Assembly (NCBI GenBank): GCA_905221605.1
Contig: CAJNDS010001113.1
Location: 1,319,163-1,383,162 of the forward strand
Source: Symbiodinium natans
Taxonomy: Eukaryota; Sar; Dinophyceae; Suessiales; Symbiodiniaceae
Reading direction: 5' to 3'
Length of the DNA stretch: 64,000 nt
The notes below the pieces were generated by a model. The model searched no databases. It saw only the letters and a list, made by a program, of their open reading frames with translations, and had not been told where the DNA came from. Position numbers and translations under genes: made by a program. Positions 48,293-58,567 of this stretch are shown piece by piece (position 1 is the stretch's first letter; every line of letters begins with the position of its first letter).

Positions 48293-48560
48293 CTTGTTAA
48301 CCCTCAACTCCCAACCGTCAAGCCTAAACCCTCCCTTCAGGACCCTATGACATACCCCCCTTGAACCCCTCATTAAGAGCCCTCTAGCAACCCTAAACCC
48401 TTAATCCTAAACCCTAAACCCTAGACCCTAAACCCTCAACCGTAAACCCTAAACCCTAAACCCTAAACCCTAGACCCTAAACCCTAAACCCTAAACCCTG
48501 AACCCTAAACCCTGAACCCTAAACCCTCCTCCCTTAAGAACCCTATGGCTGTGGTAGGAG

Positions 48561-48645
48561 GACTACGGATTTGCGCCGCCCCACGCCGAGCCCGAGCCCG
48601 AGCTCGGCACGTTCGACCGCAGGGAGGCCGGGGCCGCAAATGCGG
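48561..48645 (+). CDS. Exon-like island, acidic/proline-rich
   Basis: After AG it reads DYGFAPPHAEPEPELGTFDR then REAGAANA, ending at a GT donor. G-rich words follow at 48660-48770. No family recognised. Confidence 0.5.
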
Positions 48646-48792
48646 GTCGTTTTGTAGGGTCTGGGGTTTAGGGCTAGGGTTTAGGGTTTGGGGTTTAGGG
48701 TTTAGGGTTAGGGCTTGAGGGTTAAGGTTTAGGGTTTACGGTTTAGGGTTTAGGGTTTAGGGCTGTGGGGCTTCGCTTAAGGCTGTTGGGGT

Positions 48793-48793
<1 letters not shown>

Positions 48794-48843
<50 letters not shown>
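48794..48843. repeat. 50-bp poly-G
   Basis: An unbroken run of 50 G, the longest homopolymer in the window. Confidence 0.95.
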
Positions 48844-48844
<1 letters not shown>

Positions 48845-48925
48845 GGGCTAAAGACCGGAGAGGATGCTGTCAGGCACCGTGCCCGCTTGGCCCTCGCACA
48901 GAGCCCAATCTTCTCATTAAGGGCA

Positions 48926-49018
48926 GTGGTCAAAATTAGGGTCCCTTGTTACACCCTAAATATTAGGTGCCGTATTATATTAGGGACCCCAAAAGGGACG
49001 ATCATTTTGACAATCACC
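48926..49018. mobile_element. Short inverted-repeat element M9
   Basis: Ends GTGGTCAAAATTAGGGTCCC and ATTTTGACAATCAC pair imperfectly. Length 93 bp. Confidence 0.55.
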
Positions 49019-49109
49019 CTTTTGAGGGCCATTTCTTGTCATGTGCGTGTTTCGGAACCCTAAAGCCCTAACCCCTAAGCCCGAAACCCTAAACCCTAGA
49101 TCCAGTTTG

Positions 49110-49175
49110 TTTGTATATAATATATATATATATATATAATATATCTATATAATATACATATATATATATATATAT
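49110..49175. repeat. AT microsatellite
   Basis: TA/AT dinucleotides with two short interruptions. Confidence 0.9.
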
Positions 49176-49265
49176 TCCTGATCATCAACCCTAAGGCCTC
49201 TGCCTTTGAACCAACCCCCCTAAACCCGAAACCCTAAACCCCAAGCCCTTGCGCATCGTGGACAG

Positions 49266-49309
49266 GATCGCAGATCCGGGCCCACCTGCCGAAGGAGCGA
49301 CTGCGCCAG
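49266..49309 (+). CDS. Exon-like island
   Basis: It reads SQIRAHLPKERLRQ in the frame ending in phase at the GC donor (CAG/GCAACC). A G-rich array starts 10 bp later (49317-49385). Confidence 0.4.
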
Positions 49310-49385
49310 GCAACCGGGGTTTAGGGTTTAGGGTTTAGGGTTTAGGGTTTAGGGTTTAGAGATTAGAGTTTAGGGTTTAAGGTTC

Positions 49386-50036
49386 TCGGAGTCTACATGG
49401 CACAGCCGCGATTCAGTTTTGTAGGTGTGAAGTGCTGTTTGGCATCCTTGTCCTTCCACCGAGAGTAGTTAGACGCATTCAAGAAGGTCCTCAACAAGAA
49501 GACGTAGGTTTGAGCTTCGTATCTCTGGATTCCTCGACTTACCTAACTCGCTTCCTTACCTTCCCACACAAAATCTGCTTCACAGGAACGAGCTCAACGC
49601 ACAAAACGTCTCACGCGACATTTACCAAACAAATATACAGTGCTGCTTGTCCAGGATGTGAACATATGAGCTTCCCGCACAAAGGTCGATCGTGGTTGTA
49701 TCAAAGGTGTAGGTGATTATGTTGCAAGCCAAGATAACTACATCTTTCTTGCCTGCATCTTTGTTTCGTTTCAGAAGTGGCTTGAACCTGTATGCAGCCA
49801 GGCTCACCTAAAACCTTCACGAGGCCTTGTGGGCCTTTTAAACCCGGCGGTTCCTCTCACTGGTGGAAGTCCGCGCATGTGCAGAAAATGCAAGATCTTG
49901 TATTTAGGATTTGGGGTTTAGGGCTCTTAGGGTTGTGTAGGGTTTAGGGTTTAGGGTTCAGGGTATAGGGTTTAGGGTTTAGGGTTTGCTAGACTCAGTG
50001 TTCTTTGGGGGCTCACCGAACCCAGCTTCGAATCAG
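49386..50036. other. Unique sequence and G-rich words
   Basis: ORFs at 49432-49716 (+) and 49622-49807 (-) show no domain. G-rich words lie at 49905-49990. Confidence 0.35.
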
Positions 50037-50101
50037 GTCCTTCCCTGGCAAGGCACTTGGCTCGCCGCCGCCGCAGCGAGCGAGGAAGGCGGACAAGGGG
50101 G
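50037..50101 (+). CDS. Exon-like island, basic
   Basis: It reads SFPGKALGSPPPQRARKADK in one frame; a second open frame is LPWQGTWLAAAAASEEGG. AG acceptor; donor unclear. Confidence 0.35.
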
Positions 50102-50375
50102 CATAGGGGGAGAAAGCAAGAGCCTCCTCAACCCCAAGCCCCTGTCATGAAGCCCTATACCTTGAAGCACTAGAAGCCCTAGTCCCCTAAACCCTAAGCC
50201 CTAATTCATCCCTAATTCCCTAATCCCCTGAACCCAAAATCCTTTAAGCCCCAAGCCCGACCTTTCAGTTGGAGCAAGCCCCTAGCTCATGTGGTTTGTC
50301 CGTTCGCGGCGCACCTGGGCCGAGGGTGAATGTTAAGCTTGGGCTCAGGGTTCTGAGTTCAGGGTTCGGGGTGTT

Positions 50376-50441
50376 GGGTTTAGGGTTTAGGGTTTAGGGT
50401 TTAGGGTTTAGGGTTTAGGGTTTAGGGTTTAGGGTTTAGGG
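50376..50441 (+). repeat. (TTTAGGG)n array
   Basis: About 9 perfect G-rich heptamers. Confidence 0.95.
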
Positions 50442-50541
50442 GTTAAGGTTTAGGGATCAGGGATGTTCGGGGTTTCTAGGGCCCATAGGTTCCATGTGGT
50501 TCACGGTCGCATGCTGGTACTCGGAACCCTTTCTCCCGCAG

Positions 50542-50597
50542 CCAGAACCCCCAAGATCAGGAACCGATCCATCCACACAGGCCCAGCAGGGACCAAG
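50542..50597 (+). CDS. Exon-like island, basic
   Basis: In the frame ending in phase it reads RTPKIRNRSIHTGPAGTK, between AG and a GC donor (AAG/GCATCA). Confidence 0.45.
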
Positions 50598-50690
50598 GCA
50601 TCAACCCTTGTGGTTCACGACATGACCGCTTAGGTACCTGTGCCCCTTAGTAGTCTATCCCCCAAAAAGGGGCCCCCAGCAACGCTTGAG

Positions 50691-50796
50691 CAACGCACCA
50701 GAGAAAGTTCCTGCGCAGGCGGCCGCCACGAGCGTGGAACGATCCGGCCTTGACGCGAAGCCTCAGCAGAAGCGGGTCTGGCGGGCCGGAAGGAGT
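50691..50796 (+). CDS. Exon-like island
   Basis: It reads NAPEKVPAQAAATSVERSGL then DAKPQQKRVWRAGR. AG acceptor; donor probably GT near 50797. Unassigned. Confidence 0.4.
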
Positions 50797-50873
50797 GTTG
50801 GGCGCCAAAACCAGTCACCATTCCTTTCTGGGGGTACCCTAAATCCTCAACTCGAAATATCTGTACCCAGACC

Positions 50874-50898
50874 TCCTGGGAGGATCCAAAAAGTCGAA
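50874..50898. repeat. Dispersed short repeat
   Basis: CCTGGGAGGATCCAAAAAGT here recurs at 52627-52649. Confidence 0.7.
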
Positions 50899-50999
50899 CC
50901 CCCAAATAGTCGAAACTACTATTGGGTCATTCTTCGAAACCCTGAAAGAGATCTACTTCTTGCCCTAAACCCTAAACCCTCAACCCTAAACCCTAAACA

Positions 51000-51880
51000 G
51001 CTCTCAACCTTCTGGGGATGGAGCCTACCATGAGTGGACTATCAAGCATTGGATTGAGGCTTTGGTTCTTGTTGGTGCCGTTTAAATCCGTGGCAAGGTG
51101 TGGGGTTTAGGGTTGAGGGTTTAGGGTTTAGGGCTTAGGGTTTAGGATTTAGGGTTTAGGGTTTAGGGTTTAGGGCTGCACTTCTGACTCACAGGGGGTG
51201 ATGCACTGGCCTTGTCATGTAGTTTACCTGGCATTAGCTGCCAGAAGCACCCTTCCCTCTTTTAGGGTGCCGGTTTAGGGTTTAGGGTTTAGGCTTTATT
51301 GTTTAGGGCCAATCAACAACAAGGAGCAACAGCAACGGCTTGTTTCCTAGCGTGCATCCTAAACCCTGCAGCCACAACTCCCTAAACCATATAAAAACCC
51401 TAAGCCCTATGAAGGCCTTTGTCAGAAAAACCTTACAAACCAGAAGCCCTATCTCTTTGTAACAGCTTGTGCCCTAACCTCGGCATTAGGTTAAGGGGAG
51501 CCCTCAATTCAGTAAGGGCGTTGGCTTGAGGCTGAGGATGTAGGGTTTTTACAGCCAGTGTTGACTGTGGTTCTAAGAGCCCTAAGTAAGGGTTATAGCA
51601 GATATGACCAGGCATAGCTATGGTCATAAGAACCCTACAAGTTAGGGATGGCCAGGTGTATCGATGAAGTTAGAACTACTGTGAACCTCCAAGTGGGGGT
51701 GGCCTTTGGGGCAAGGCATGGGTTCACCTAGGGGTTAAGTTCTTTCGGCTTTCAGGTGTTTCTCCTGGGTGAGGCTGCAGACCATAGGCTGTAGGGCTTA
51801 AGGTTCAAGATTTCCGAAACCCCTTCACTCTTAAGCTCCAGGCCCTAAAACTCCTGTGGGTACCTGGACTCCCCTCCCAG
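51000..51880. other. Non-coding stretch
   Basis: G-rich words at 51102-51175 and 51270-51300; the rest is unique sequence with no exon or RNA gene recognised. Confidence 0.35.
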
Positions 51881-51985
51881 GAAGAGCGATGCAACCGTGA
51901 GCGACAGGTCCTAGCTGAGCCTCTCGAATTTGACGAAGCTTTCAAGGCTTCTCTACTTCACAGCTTCTGCGCCATGTCACAGCAA
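51881..51985 (+). CDS. Exon of gene E or separate gene, 35 codons
   Basis: It reads EERCNRERQVLAEPLEFDEA then FKASLLHSFCAMSQQ. Clean AG acceptor with pyrimidine tract (CTCCCCTCCCAG) and GC donor; C-rich heptamers follow directly. No family recognised. Confidence 0.6.
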
Positions 51986-53693
51986 GCCCTAAACCCTAAA
52001 CCCTAAACCCTAAACACTAAACCCTAAACACGAAACCCTAAACCCTAAACCCTAATCTGAGGTCCAAGGGCATCGAGAGTCAATGCTGCAGTCGGGTTTC
52101 CTGCATTAGGATGCTTTTTTGAGATCCTTTTTTAAATATATGCGGATCCTACTATTTGGGGATCTGTATTGGGTGTCCCTGGTTATCGTAAACGTCGTAA
52201 ACCCGCTATAGCGTTTGCCCCCTATAGCGGTTGCTTTCCAGGGCCCAGGATACCCTTTTGAGGGGGTTATTTAAGTTGAAGTATGAGGCCCCGTATCTCC
52301 AAAGCACCCAAGAGAGCATCGCTGGTTGAGGGAACTTATGTGGGTTTGCTCTGTTTCTCCTCAGCCCCTAAACCCTAAACCCTAAACCCTAAACCCTAAA
52401 CCCTAAACCCTAAACCCTAAACCCTAAACCCTAAACCCTGAACTCCTCAAGACCTACAACTCTTGAGTTGCATCGACCCCTCCCCATTCGTCAGCGGCGC
52501 CATCTGCCAAGTCCTGCATGTGCTCCACAAGCCAAGTCTGCGCCGAGTCTGTCCCACATTCATCCATACACCCAGACCACCCTAAACCCTAAACCCTAAA
52601 CCCTAAACAACCCTAAACCCTAAACCCCTGGGAGGATCCAAAAAGTCGATGCCCTTCAAGGGTTTCCAAGACTGACCCACGAGCAGCATAGTGCAGGGTT
52701 CTCTACTTGAGGGTTCTACCTTCTTGGATCCTCTCAGGGGGCTGGGCAGGCGATCTTCCTCAGCCCCAAACCCCAAATTCCATGCCCACTTCGGCTCAGG
52801 CTGGTGATGTTAATGCGCTCACTTTCAAAACCCGAGCTTCGCGATCGCGGAAAAGACAGGCTCTTATCTCCACATTTCATGGCAAGGATGTGGTAGGGTT
52901 TAGGGTTTAGGGTTTGGGGTTTAGGGTTTAGGGTTTAGGGTTTAGGGTTCAGGGTTTAGGGTTTAGGGTTTAGCGTTTAAATTTTAAGGTTCAGGGTATA
53001 GGGTCCAGAGTCTAAGGCAGGCCTCATTCTATGTTCTCAACTGTCGAGTCTTGAAACATAAGAGTGTCACGAATCTATCATGTAGGTAAATGGATTAACT
53101 ACCATCACTTGTTGGCAGAAGCCACAGGCGGTGCCTTTAGCCAAACCCACCGTTGAAATCTTAGCCATGCTCTCGGCTGTTGAGTGGTATTCTTCTTTTT
53201 GTGTTGGTGGGGGTTCTGGCTTCCCTATATTCCTTGGGTCACTGAAAACGTACGTGCGTGTAACATGAGTTGAGGCTGTCTGCCAAGTGCGAGGTGCCCA
53301 GACGAGGATTATAAGTACCCTGAAATACGGGTACACACTTTTCTATCCTAACTATACCACAAGTACCTCCAAGCACCTCTTGCTTGCACTTGCCGTCCCA
53401 TCCCGAGATTGCGTGGCCAAGGTCCACGAGAAGCCCAATGTGATCCGGGCCTATACCGTTGTCTCACTCCGACCCGCCTTACAGAGGGCCGGCAACCAAA
53501 TGGGGGTGGGGGGGGGGGAGGAGTCCAGTCATGAAGCCACCGGCGTGCCACTTTTGTACAGTAGAGCGCACTACTTGTCGCCTCCAGCCCCAAGAACTTG
53601 AGACTTGAGCCTGGTTGACGCAGGTTTTCCTTCAAGAGGACTCGCCTGTGATCTTCGCGCGTGGGCACCGAGTTGTTTGTTTTTTGTTTAGGG

Positions 53694-53813
53694 TTCATAG
53701 GGTTTATAGGATTTATAGGGTTTATAGGGTTTATAGGGTTTATAGGGTTTATAGGGTTTATAGGGTGTATAGGGTGTATAGGGTTTATAGGGTTTATAGG
53801 GTCTATAGGTTTA
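53694..53813 (+). repeat. (TTTATAGGG)n nonamer array
   Basis: About 13 nonamers with two TGTATAGGG units. The ORFs over it (VYRVYRVY on +, INPINPIN on -) are by-products. Confidence 0.95.
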
Positions 53814-54054
53814 GGGCCCAAGGTTTGATTTTTGTCTATAGGGGTTGGGGCTGATGATTCGTTGTTTTGGGTGCTTTGGGTCTTTGGGGACGTGGATGAT
53901 GCAGGGTCCACTGCACGGATTCCCCATGCCTTCCATTCCCAGCAATTAGGGTTTAGGGTTTAGGGTTTAGGGTTTAGGGTTTAGGGTTACTGCCAACAAG
54001 CAACAAGCCGACATGTCGGGCACGATTCTTAACACTTTGTCGTTGTTCGGGGTA

Positions 54055-54145
54055 AAACCTAAACCCTAAACCCTAAACCCTAAACCCTAAACCCTAAACC
54101 CTAAACCCTAAACCCTAAACCCTAAACCCTAAACCCTAAACCCTG
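54055..54145 (-). repeat. (CCCTAAA)n array
   Basis: About 13 perfect C-rich heptamers, ending 23 bp before an acceptor. Confidence 0.95.
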
Positions 54146-54169
54146 CCTTTTGCCTTGAGACCTTCCAAG

Positions 54170-54233
54170 GTACCGCCAGGCACTGTTTGCCTGCAGCCGC
54201 GCAACGCACGCCGATGCGGCCTTGAAGGCCTAG
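54170..54233 (+). CDS. Exon, possibly terminal
   Basis: It reads YRQALFACSRATHADAALKA then TAG (54231-54233). The GC in AAG/GCCTAG could instead be a donor. AG acceptor. G-rich words begin 15 bp later (54248-54292). Confidence 0.45.
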
Positions 54234-54296
54234 CTGCCTAATATGCTAGGGTTTAGGGTTTAGAGTTTAGGGTTTAGGGTTTAGGGTTTAGGGTGG

Positions 54297-54442
54297 GCCC
54301 TTGGAACATTTTAAGAATTTTCCCTTATTGGGTTTAGGAGGATCATATTTAGGAATATGTTTCAGGTGGTCTCTTGGAACATTTTAATATTTTCCCTTAT
54401 GGGGTTTAAGAGGATCATATTTAGGAATGTGTTTCAGAGGGC
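54297..54442. repeat. Tandem pair of family M3 elements
   Basis: Two adjacent copies of about 70 bp, each with CTTGGAACATTTTAA, TTTTCCCTTAT, GAGGATCATATTTAGGAAT and GTTTCAG. A third copy is at 39958-40036. Confidence 0.8.
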
Positions 54443-54628
54443 TTTAAAGGGCCATATAGGGCTCGGAATCATTGCTAGTAGTATTCCCTTGTGGTCACTT
54501 CTAATTACGCTATAAGAGCCCCCGAAACCCTATTCTAACCATTAAGGCCCCCTAGGTTAGCCTACCAGTTCTTCCATTATGCCGTGAGTAAGGCGTTTAG
54601 GGTTATATAAGGGTTTAGGGTTTAGATT

Positions 54629-54782
54629 TGGGATGTTCCCCCTTATACGAACAGTCCTCAATAGGGATTGCAATAGGGGGTACTATAGTAATCTTTAGCC
54701 CGAAACCCTAAACCCTAAACGCTAAGAACCCTGAACCCTAAACCCTAAACCCTGTTAGTATTTAATAGCGGGGAACATCCCA
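54629..54782. mobile_element. Family M1 element, copy d, carrying CCCTAAA words
   Basis: Ends TGGGATGTTCCCCCTTATAC and CGGGGAACATCCCA. The right half is interrupted by about 60 bp of C-rich heptamers (54700-54763), placed just before CTGTTAGTA. The other copies are only 84-91 bp. Confidence 0.75.
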
Positions 54783-56874
54783 TGCTTAATTGGATGGTTT
54801 AGGGTCTAGGGCTCGAAGGTGGAGAAGGGTTTAGGGTTTAGGGTTTAAGGTTTAGGGTTTAGGGTTTGAGTAAAGGTGGCTAAGAGAGGCGTGAAGGGTT
54901 TAGAAGGAGTATCCCCTTAGTTTCGGTAAGGAGCTTGGTTCTAGTTAGGGAGTACTCGCAAGACAGCAGATTTAGCAGAAGGGAGTGGGACAAAACCGAG
55001 AATGGCCTTAGTTCCACTTGTTCGGTCGTACCAGCAAAAAGAGCTAACCCTTAAGGTGAAGGATGCATGTAAGGGTGTACACCTGGTTCAGGGGTTAAAT
55101 TGGGTGTATTCGGGGTCAAAATTGGTTGGGCCCGGGCACCCCCCATATCCCTGACTTAGGGAATCTTCGTTACATGTGAGGATCCCTATTGCAACTGAAG
55201 AAGCCTTCCCTAATTGAGTTTGCAAGTATATGTTTGCAAGCATACATGAGTCATCAGGTCTCAGGCAGCACTAGCCAGCAACCCCCCACCATACTCCGAC
55301 TCTTGCTTGAGGCGGTAGAAAGGCGAAATTGGCAGGGGCTCAATTGGGCTAAGAGGTTGACCCCGACGGTTCAGGTTTTCGAGGTTTCAAGCGACGCCGA
55401 ATATATTCCCCTCCCAGAAACGTAGGCTTCCCTAAAACTGGGGCCCCCAATAAGGTACCCCCAATTTGTTCCTGAGTGCTTTTGAGGTACTGCGAGATGC
55501 CATGCGCGGTGCGGGACGACAGGCCGTGCGTGTAACGCAGAAGCCCTAAGCAAGCAGGTTTAGGGTTTGGGGTTTGGGGTTTAGGGTTTAGGGTTCACCC
55601 TAAACCCTAAATCCTAAACCCTAGACCCCAAACCCCATGAACCCCTTAAACCTAATCTTCCCTAAACTAGTTCAAGGGTAGTTACACGGGCCCTTAAGTG
55701 GCCTTTCTTTAGCCCCTAGGCCCCAGACATCAGAACCTTTTCAAGAAAGCAACGGGCCACATTAAGGACCATGCAACTTCCGTGAGAACCAAGCTCGCCT
55801 AACAATAAACCCTAAACCCTAAAGGGGGTTGCAATGAGTTGTAGCCATGGCTATCCTCCTGAGAAATTTTTCTTGCAACCCTAAACCCTACGTAAACCTA
55901 AGCCCTAAGCCCTAAGACCTAAACCCTAAACCCTAAACCCTACGTAACCTAAGCCCTAGACCCTACATATAAGCAGCCAAGAACCTCATAACCTCCATCC
56001 CGAAACCCAAAAGCCTAAACCCGAAGCCCGAAACTTCAACACCCGAAGCCCAACTCCTACATTGAAAGCTGCGCCACATGCCCTAAAGCCATCTAGGGTT
56101 TGGGGTTCGGTTTCGGGTTTCGGGTTTAGGGTTTAAATCCATGTCCTCTGTTGGAGACCCTTCTGCTGGTGTCAGCGCTGCTGTCGCACATGGCCGGTAG
56201 CTCAGGGATGTGCGGGGCACGAGGGTACCTCAAGGGGGCTTAGGGTTTATCAGGAAGATAAATACTGACATGAGCCAGACGAAACCCATTCCATGATATG
56301 GTTGACAATAGTACTGCCAGCATAATGAGCGTAACAGCATGGCAGAAAATGATAGGCGAGTCTAGGGCATCTTTTGGAGAAGTTGAGGGTTCTGTCTTCA
56401 GCCGAGGGGTTCGGAGCACTGTAGTTCCCCTAAACCCTAAACCCTAAACCCTAAACCCTAAACCCTAAACCCTAAACCCTAAACCCCAAACCCTAAACCC
56501 TGAACACCAGCAACCTTGGCACCTGGAAATGAGGCTTTGGATATCTGAGGGGTAATGATCTACAGGGGTCATAAAGGGTCTATCGGGCTTCTATGGGGTT
56601 GAGAGTTTCTTTTTTGGAGCTTTGGGGTGTTGGCGGTTTTTGGGCTTTGGGTTTTTGTTTGGCTTGACGGCTTATTTGGCCTAATCTAGGGGCTATGTTA
56701 TGTAGTCTAGGGTTTAGGGCTTACATGCTAGTGCCGTCTCCAAGGCATTTTGCGTTTGTGTGCGATGCTCTCCATCTCAGGCAGCGGAGCTACCGTCGCA
56801 GACTCAGTGCCTACCCCTAAACCCTAAACCCTAGACCCTAAACCCCAAACCCTAAACCCTAAACCCATCTCCAG
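54783..56874. other. Mosaic with no firm exon
   Basis: G-rich words (54829-54880), unique DNA, C-rich words (55590-55640, 55870-55960) and a C-rich array (56431-56510). Weak islands: near 56155 (TLLLVSALLSHMAGSSGM) and 56781 (QRSYRRRLS). The ORF at 55189-55425 shows no domain. Confidence 0.35.
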
Positions 56875-56935
56875 ATGTTCCCGTGCTGCTCCCCAGAGTC
56901 CTCTTTCTTGGCAGCTCGGTGGTTTCTGCCCCTGT
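56875..56935 (+). CDS. Exon-like island, weak
   Basis: After CCAG it can be read DVPVLLPRVLFLGSSVVSAP or MFPCCSPESSFLAARW. Neither frame can be preferred. Confidence 0.25.
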
Positions 56936-57069
56936 TGGGGCTCTAGGCTCCCTGATAAGCGTAACTAACCATTATAATCGCCTATTGTAATACTCAAGGG
57001 GCTGTAGGGCTTGGGGTTTAGGGTTTAGGGTTCAGGTTTTAGGGTTTAGGGTTTCGGGGTTTAGGGTTT

Positions 57070-58530
57070 AGGCTTTAGGGTGTAGGGGCTAAACGACTCA
57101 TAAGGGACCTAAGGAGCTACATTGGGGCTACTTTGGGACTACTTAGGCACATAGGGACTAGCGTAGGGGCTGCATTGGGAGTGCTCAGGTATGTAGGGAC
57201 TATGTAAGGTACAATATGGGGGTTTGATGGGGCAAGATGATTAGAAGATGATTAGGAGTTTTAGGGGTCCCTGCTTTTCTCCCCCTAAAATTCGGTGACT
57301 TGCCTACCAAGCTTTCGTGGCTTGGAGGTTGAGATGGCGGAGTCAGGAAAATCCCTGGCCACGTCTTGTCTTTGAATTTCCGCATTGGCTAAGAGCCCAA
57401 TTCCCGACACCCACAGGGTGTATTTAGGGCTTGGGGTTTAGGGTGTAGGGTTTAGGCTATAGGGTTTACGGTTTATGGTTCAGGGTACTGTTGGTATAAA
57501 TGCACAAGGCTCACAGCTAAGAGCAAGACCCTTAAATACAGGACCAACTTCATGCGGCATTCATGCGGGGTTTCCCGCAAATTCGAGGTATCCTTTCTTG
57601 GGGGGTTCCTGGCTATTTTGGGGGTACTCCTGTTTTGAGAAATGCCCAGATCTCCCATTTGGGATTGGGATGCTTTTCGGACCGTGCCATAATCAGATAG
57701 AAGTCTGTGCTTGGATATCTGGGAGGGTTTCCCGAGCTTCCTCAGTATATAGTAGGGTTACTAAGTATCCGAACCAAGCGGTCAAATTTAGGAGCCTCCG
57801 GCTCAGGCCGCCGACCCAAGAGGCCCGAAACCTCTCAACCCTCAAAGCCGGAAATGGTTGTTACCCTAAAGCCTAAACGCTGAACTCTACACCTAAACCA
57901 GGCTTCGGGGGGTTTGAGGACGTGTTGTGGGAATGGCGGGGGTAGAGGCTTCGAACTGTTGGAGTTGGCGTAAGGGGGGAGGGGGGTGGGGGGTTTGGTT
58001 TACGTCGTGTGAAAAAATTGTGCAACCCCCCCCCCCCCCCCCCGCCGCGTTTTCAGGTTTTAAGGGCGGGGTGTGGGGGGGGGGGAGGGGGGGGGGAAGG
58101 TTAATGCGCGGTGGAAGTGTTGCTGCGCCGGAACGCGAGACAGGAGGACGGCGGACTGGTGTAGGGGGTCGCGGGTTGGGGAGGGTGGGTCGGGGGGGGG
58201 AGGAGGTGGTGGGGTGGGGGGTGGGGTGGGTGGGGTTGGGGGGGTGTCGATGCGTGTACCCCACGTTTTAAGGTTTTTGGGGGTGTAAGGGAGGGGAGGG
58301 GGAGGGTTCCCTCCCCCAAAACCATCCAACACGCTGCCAGAATCCGCGGACCCTAAACTCTAAGCCCCAAACCCTAAACCTAAACCCTAAACCCTAAACC
58401 CTAAACCCTAAACCCTAAACCCTAAACCCTAAACCCTAAACCCTAAACCCTAAACCCTAAACCCTAAACCCTAAACCCTAAACCCTACACCTAAACCCTA
58501 AACCCTAAACCCTAAACCCTTCCGGCGCCG
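57070..58530. other. Non-coding mosaic with G-rich/C-rich tract
   Basis: Unique DNA to about 57900, then a poly-purine/poly-pyrimidine region (57960-58320) with 18 C at 58026-58043 and many GGTGGGG words. A long C-rich array (58377-58520) leads to an acceptor. The 90-130 codon Pro/Gly-rich ORFs on both strands are by-products. Confidence 0.5.
58377..58520 (-). repeat. (CCCTAAA)n array
   Basis: About 20 C-rich heptamers with one CACCTAAA, ending 11 bp before an acceptor AG. Confidence 0.95.
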
Positions 58531-58533
58531 CAG

Positions 58534-58567
58534 GAAGGACCAGAAACTCCGAGAGCAATGTGACCAG
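58534..58567 (+). CDS. Gene F exon, 34 nt
   Basis: It reads KDQKLREQCDQ, AG acceptor (CCGCAG), GC donor. Confidence 0.55.

Larger units (their letters stand above)
51986..54169. other. Long stretch without a supported exon
   Basis: C-rich arrays at 51986-52052, 52367-52440 and 52580-52627, G-rich array at 52894-52975, unique DNA at 53030-53690 with overlapping chance ORFs, nonamer array at 53694-53813, G-rich 53946-53988 and C-rich 54055-54145. An island near 52460-52560 is open in two frames (FVSGAICQVLHVLHKPSLRR or PTTLELHRPLPIRQRR) but has no clear splice sites. Confidence 0.4.

Noticed and set aside
53348-53911. 187-codon minus-strand ORF and its + strand counterpart (53615-53854)
   Set aside because: The central part is the nonamer array (INPINPIN / VYRVYRVY); the flanks show no domain.
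57893-58332. Overlapping 71-123-codon ORFs on both strands
   Set aside because: The region is poly-purine/poly-pyrimidine, so stops are rare in every frame.
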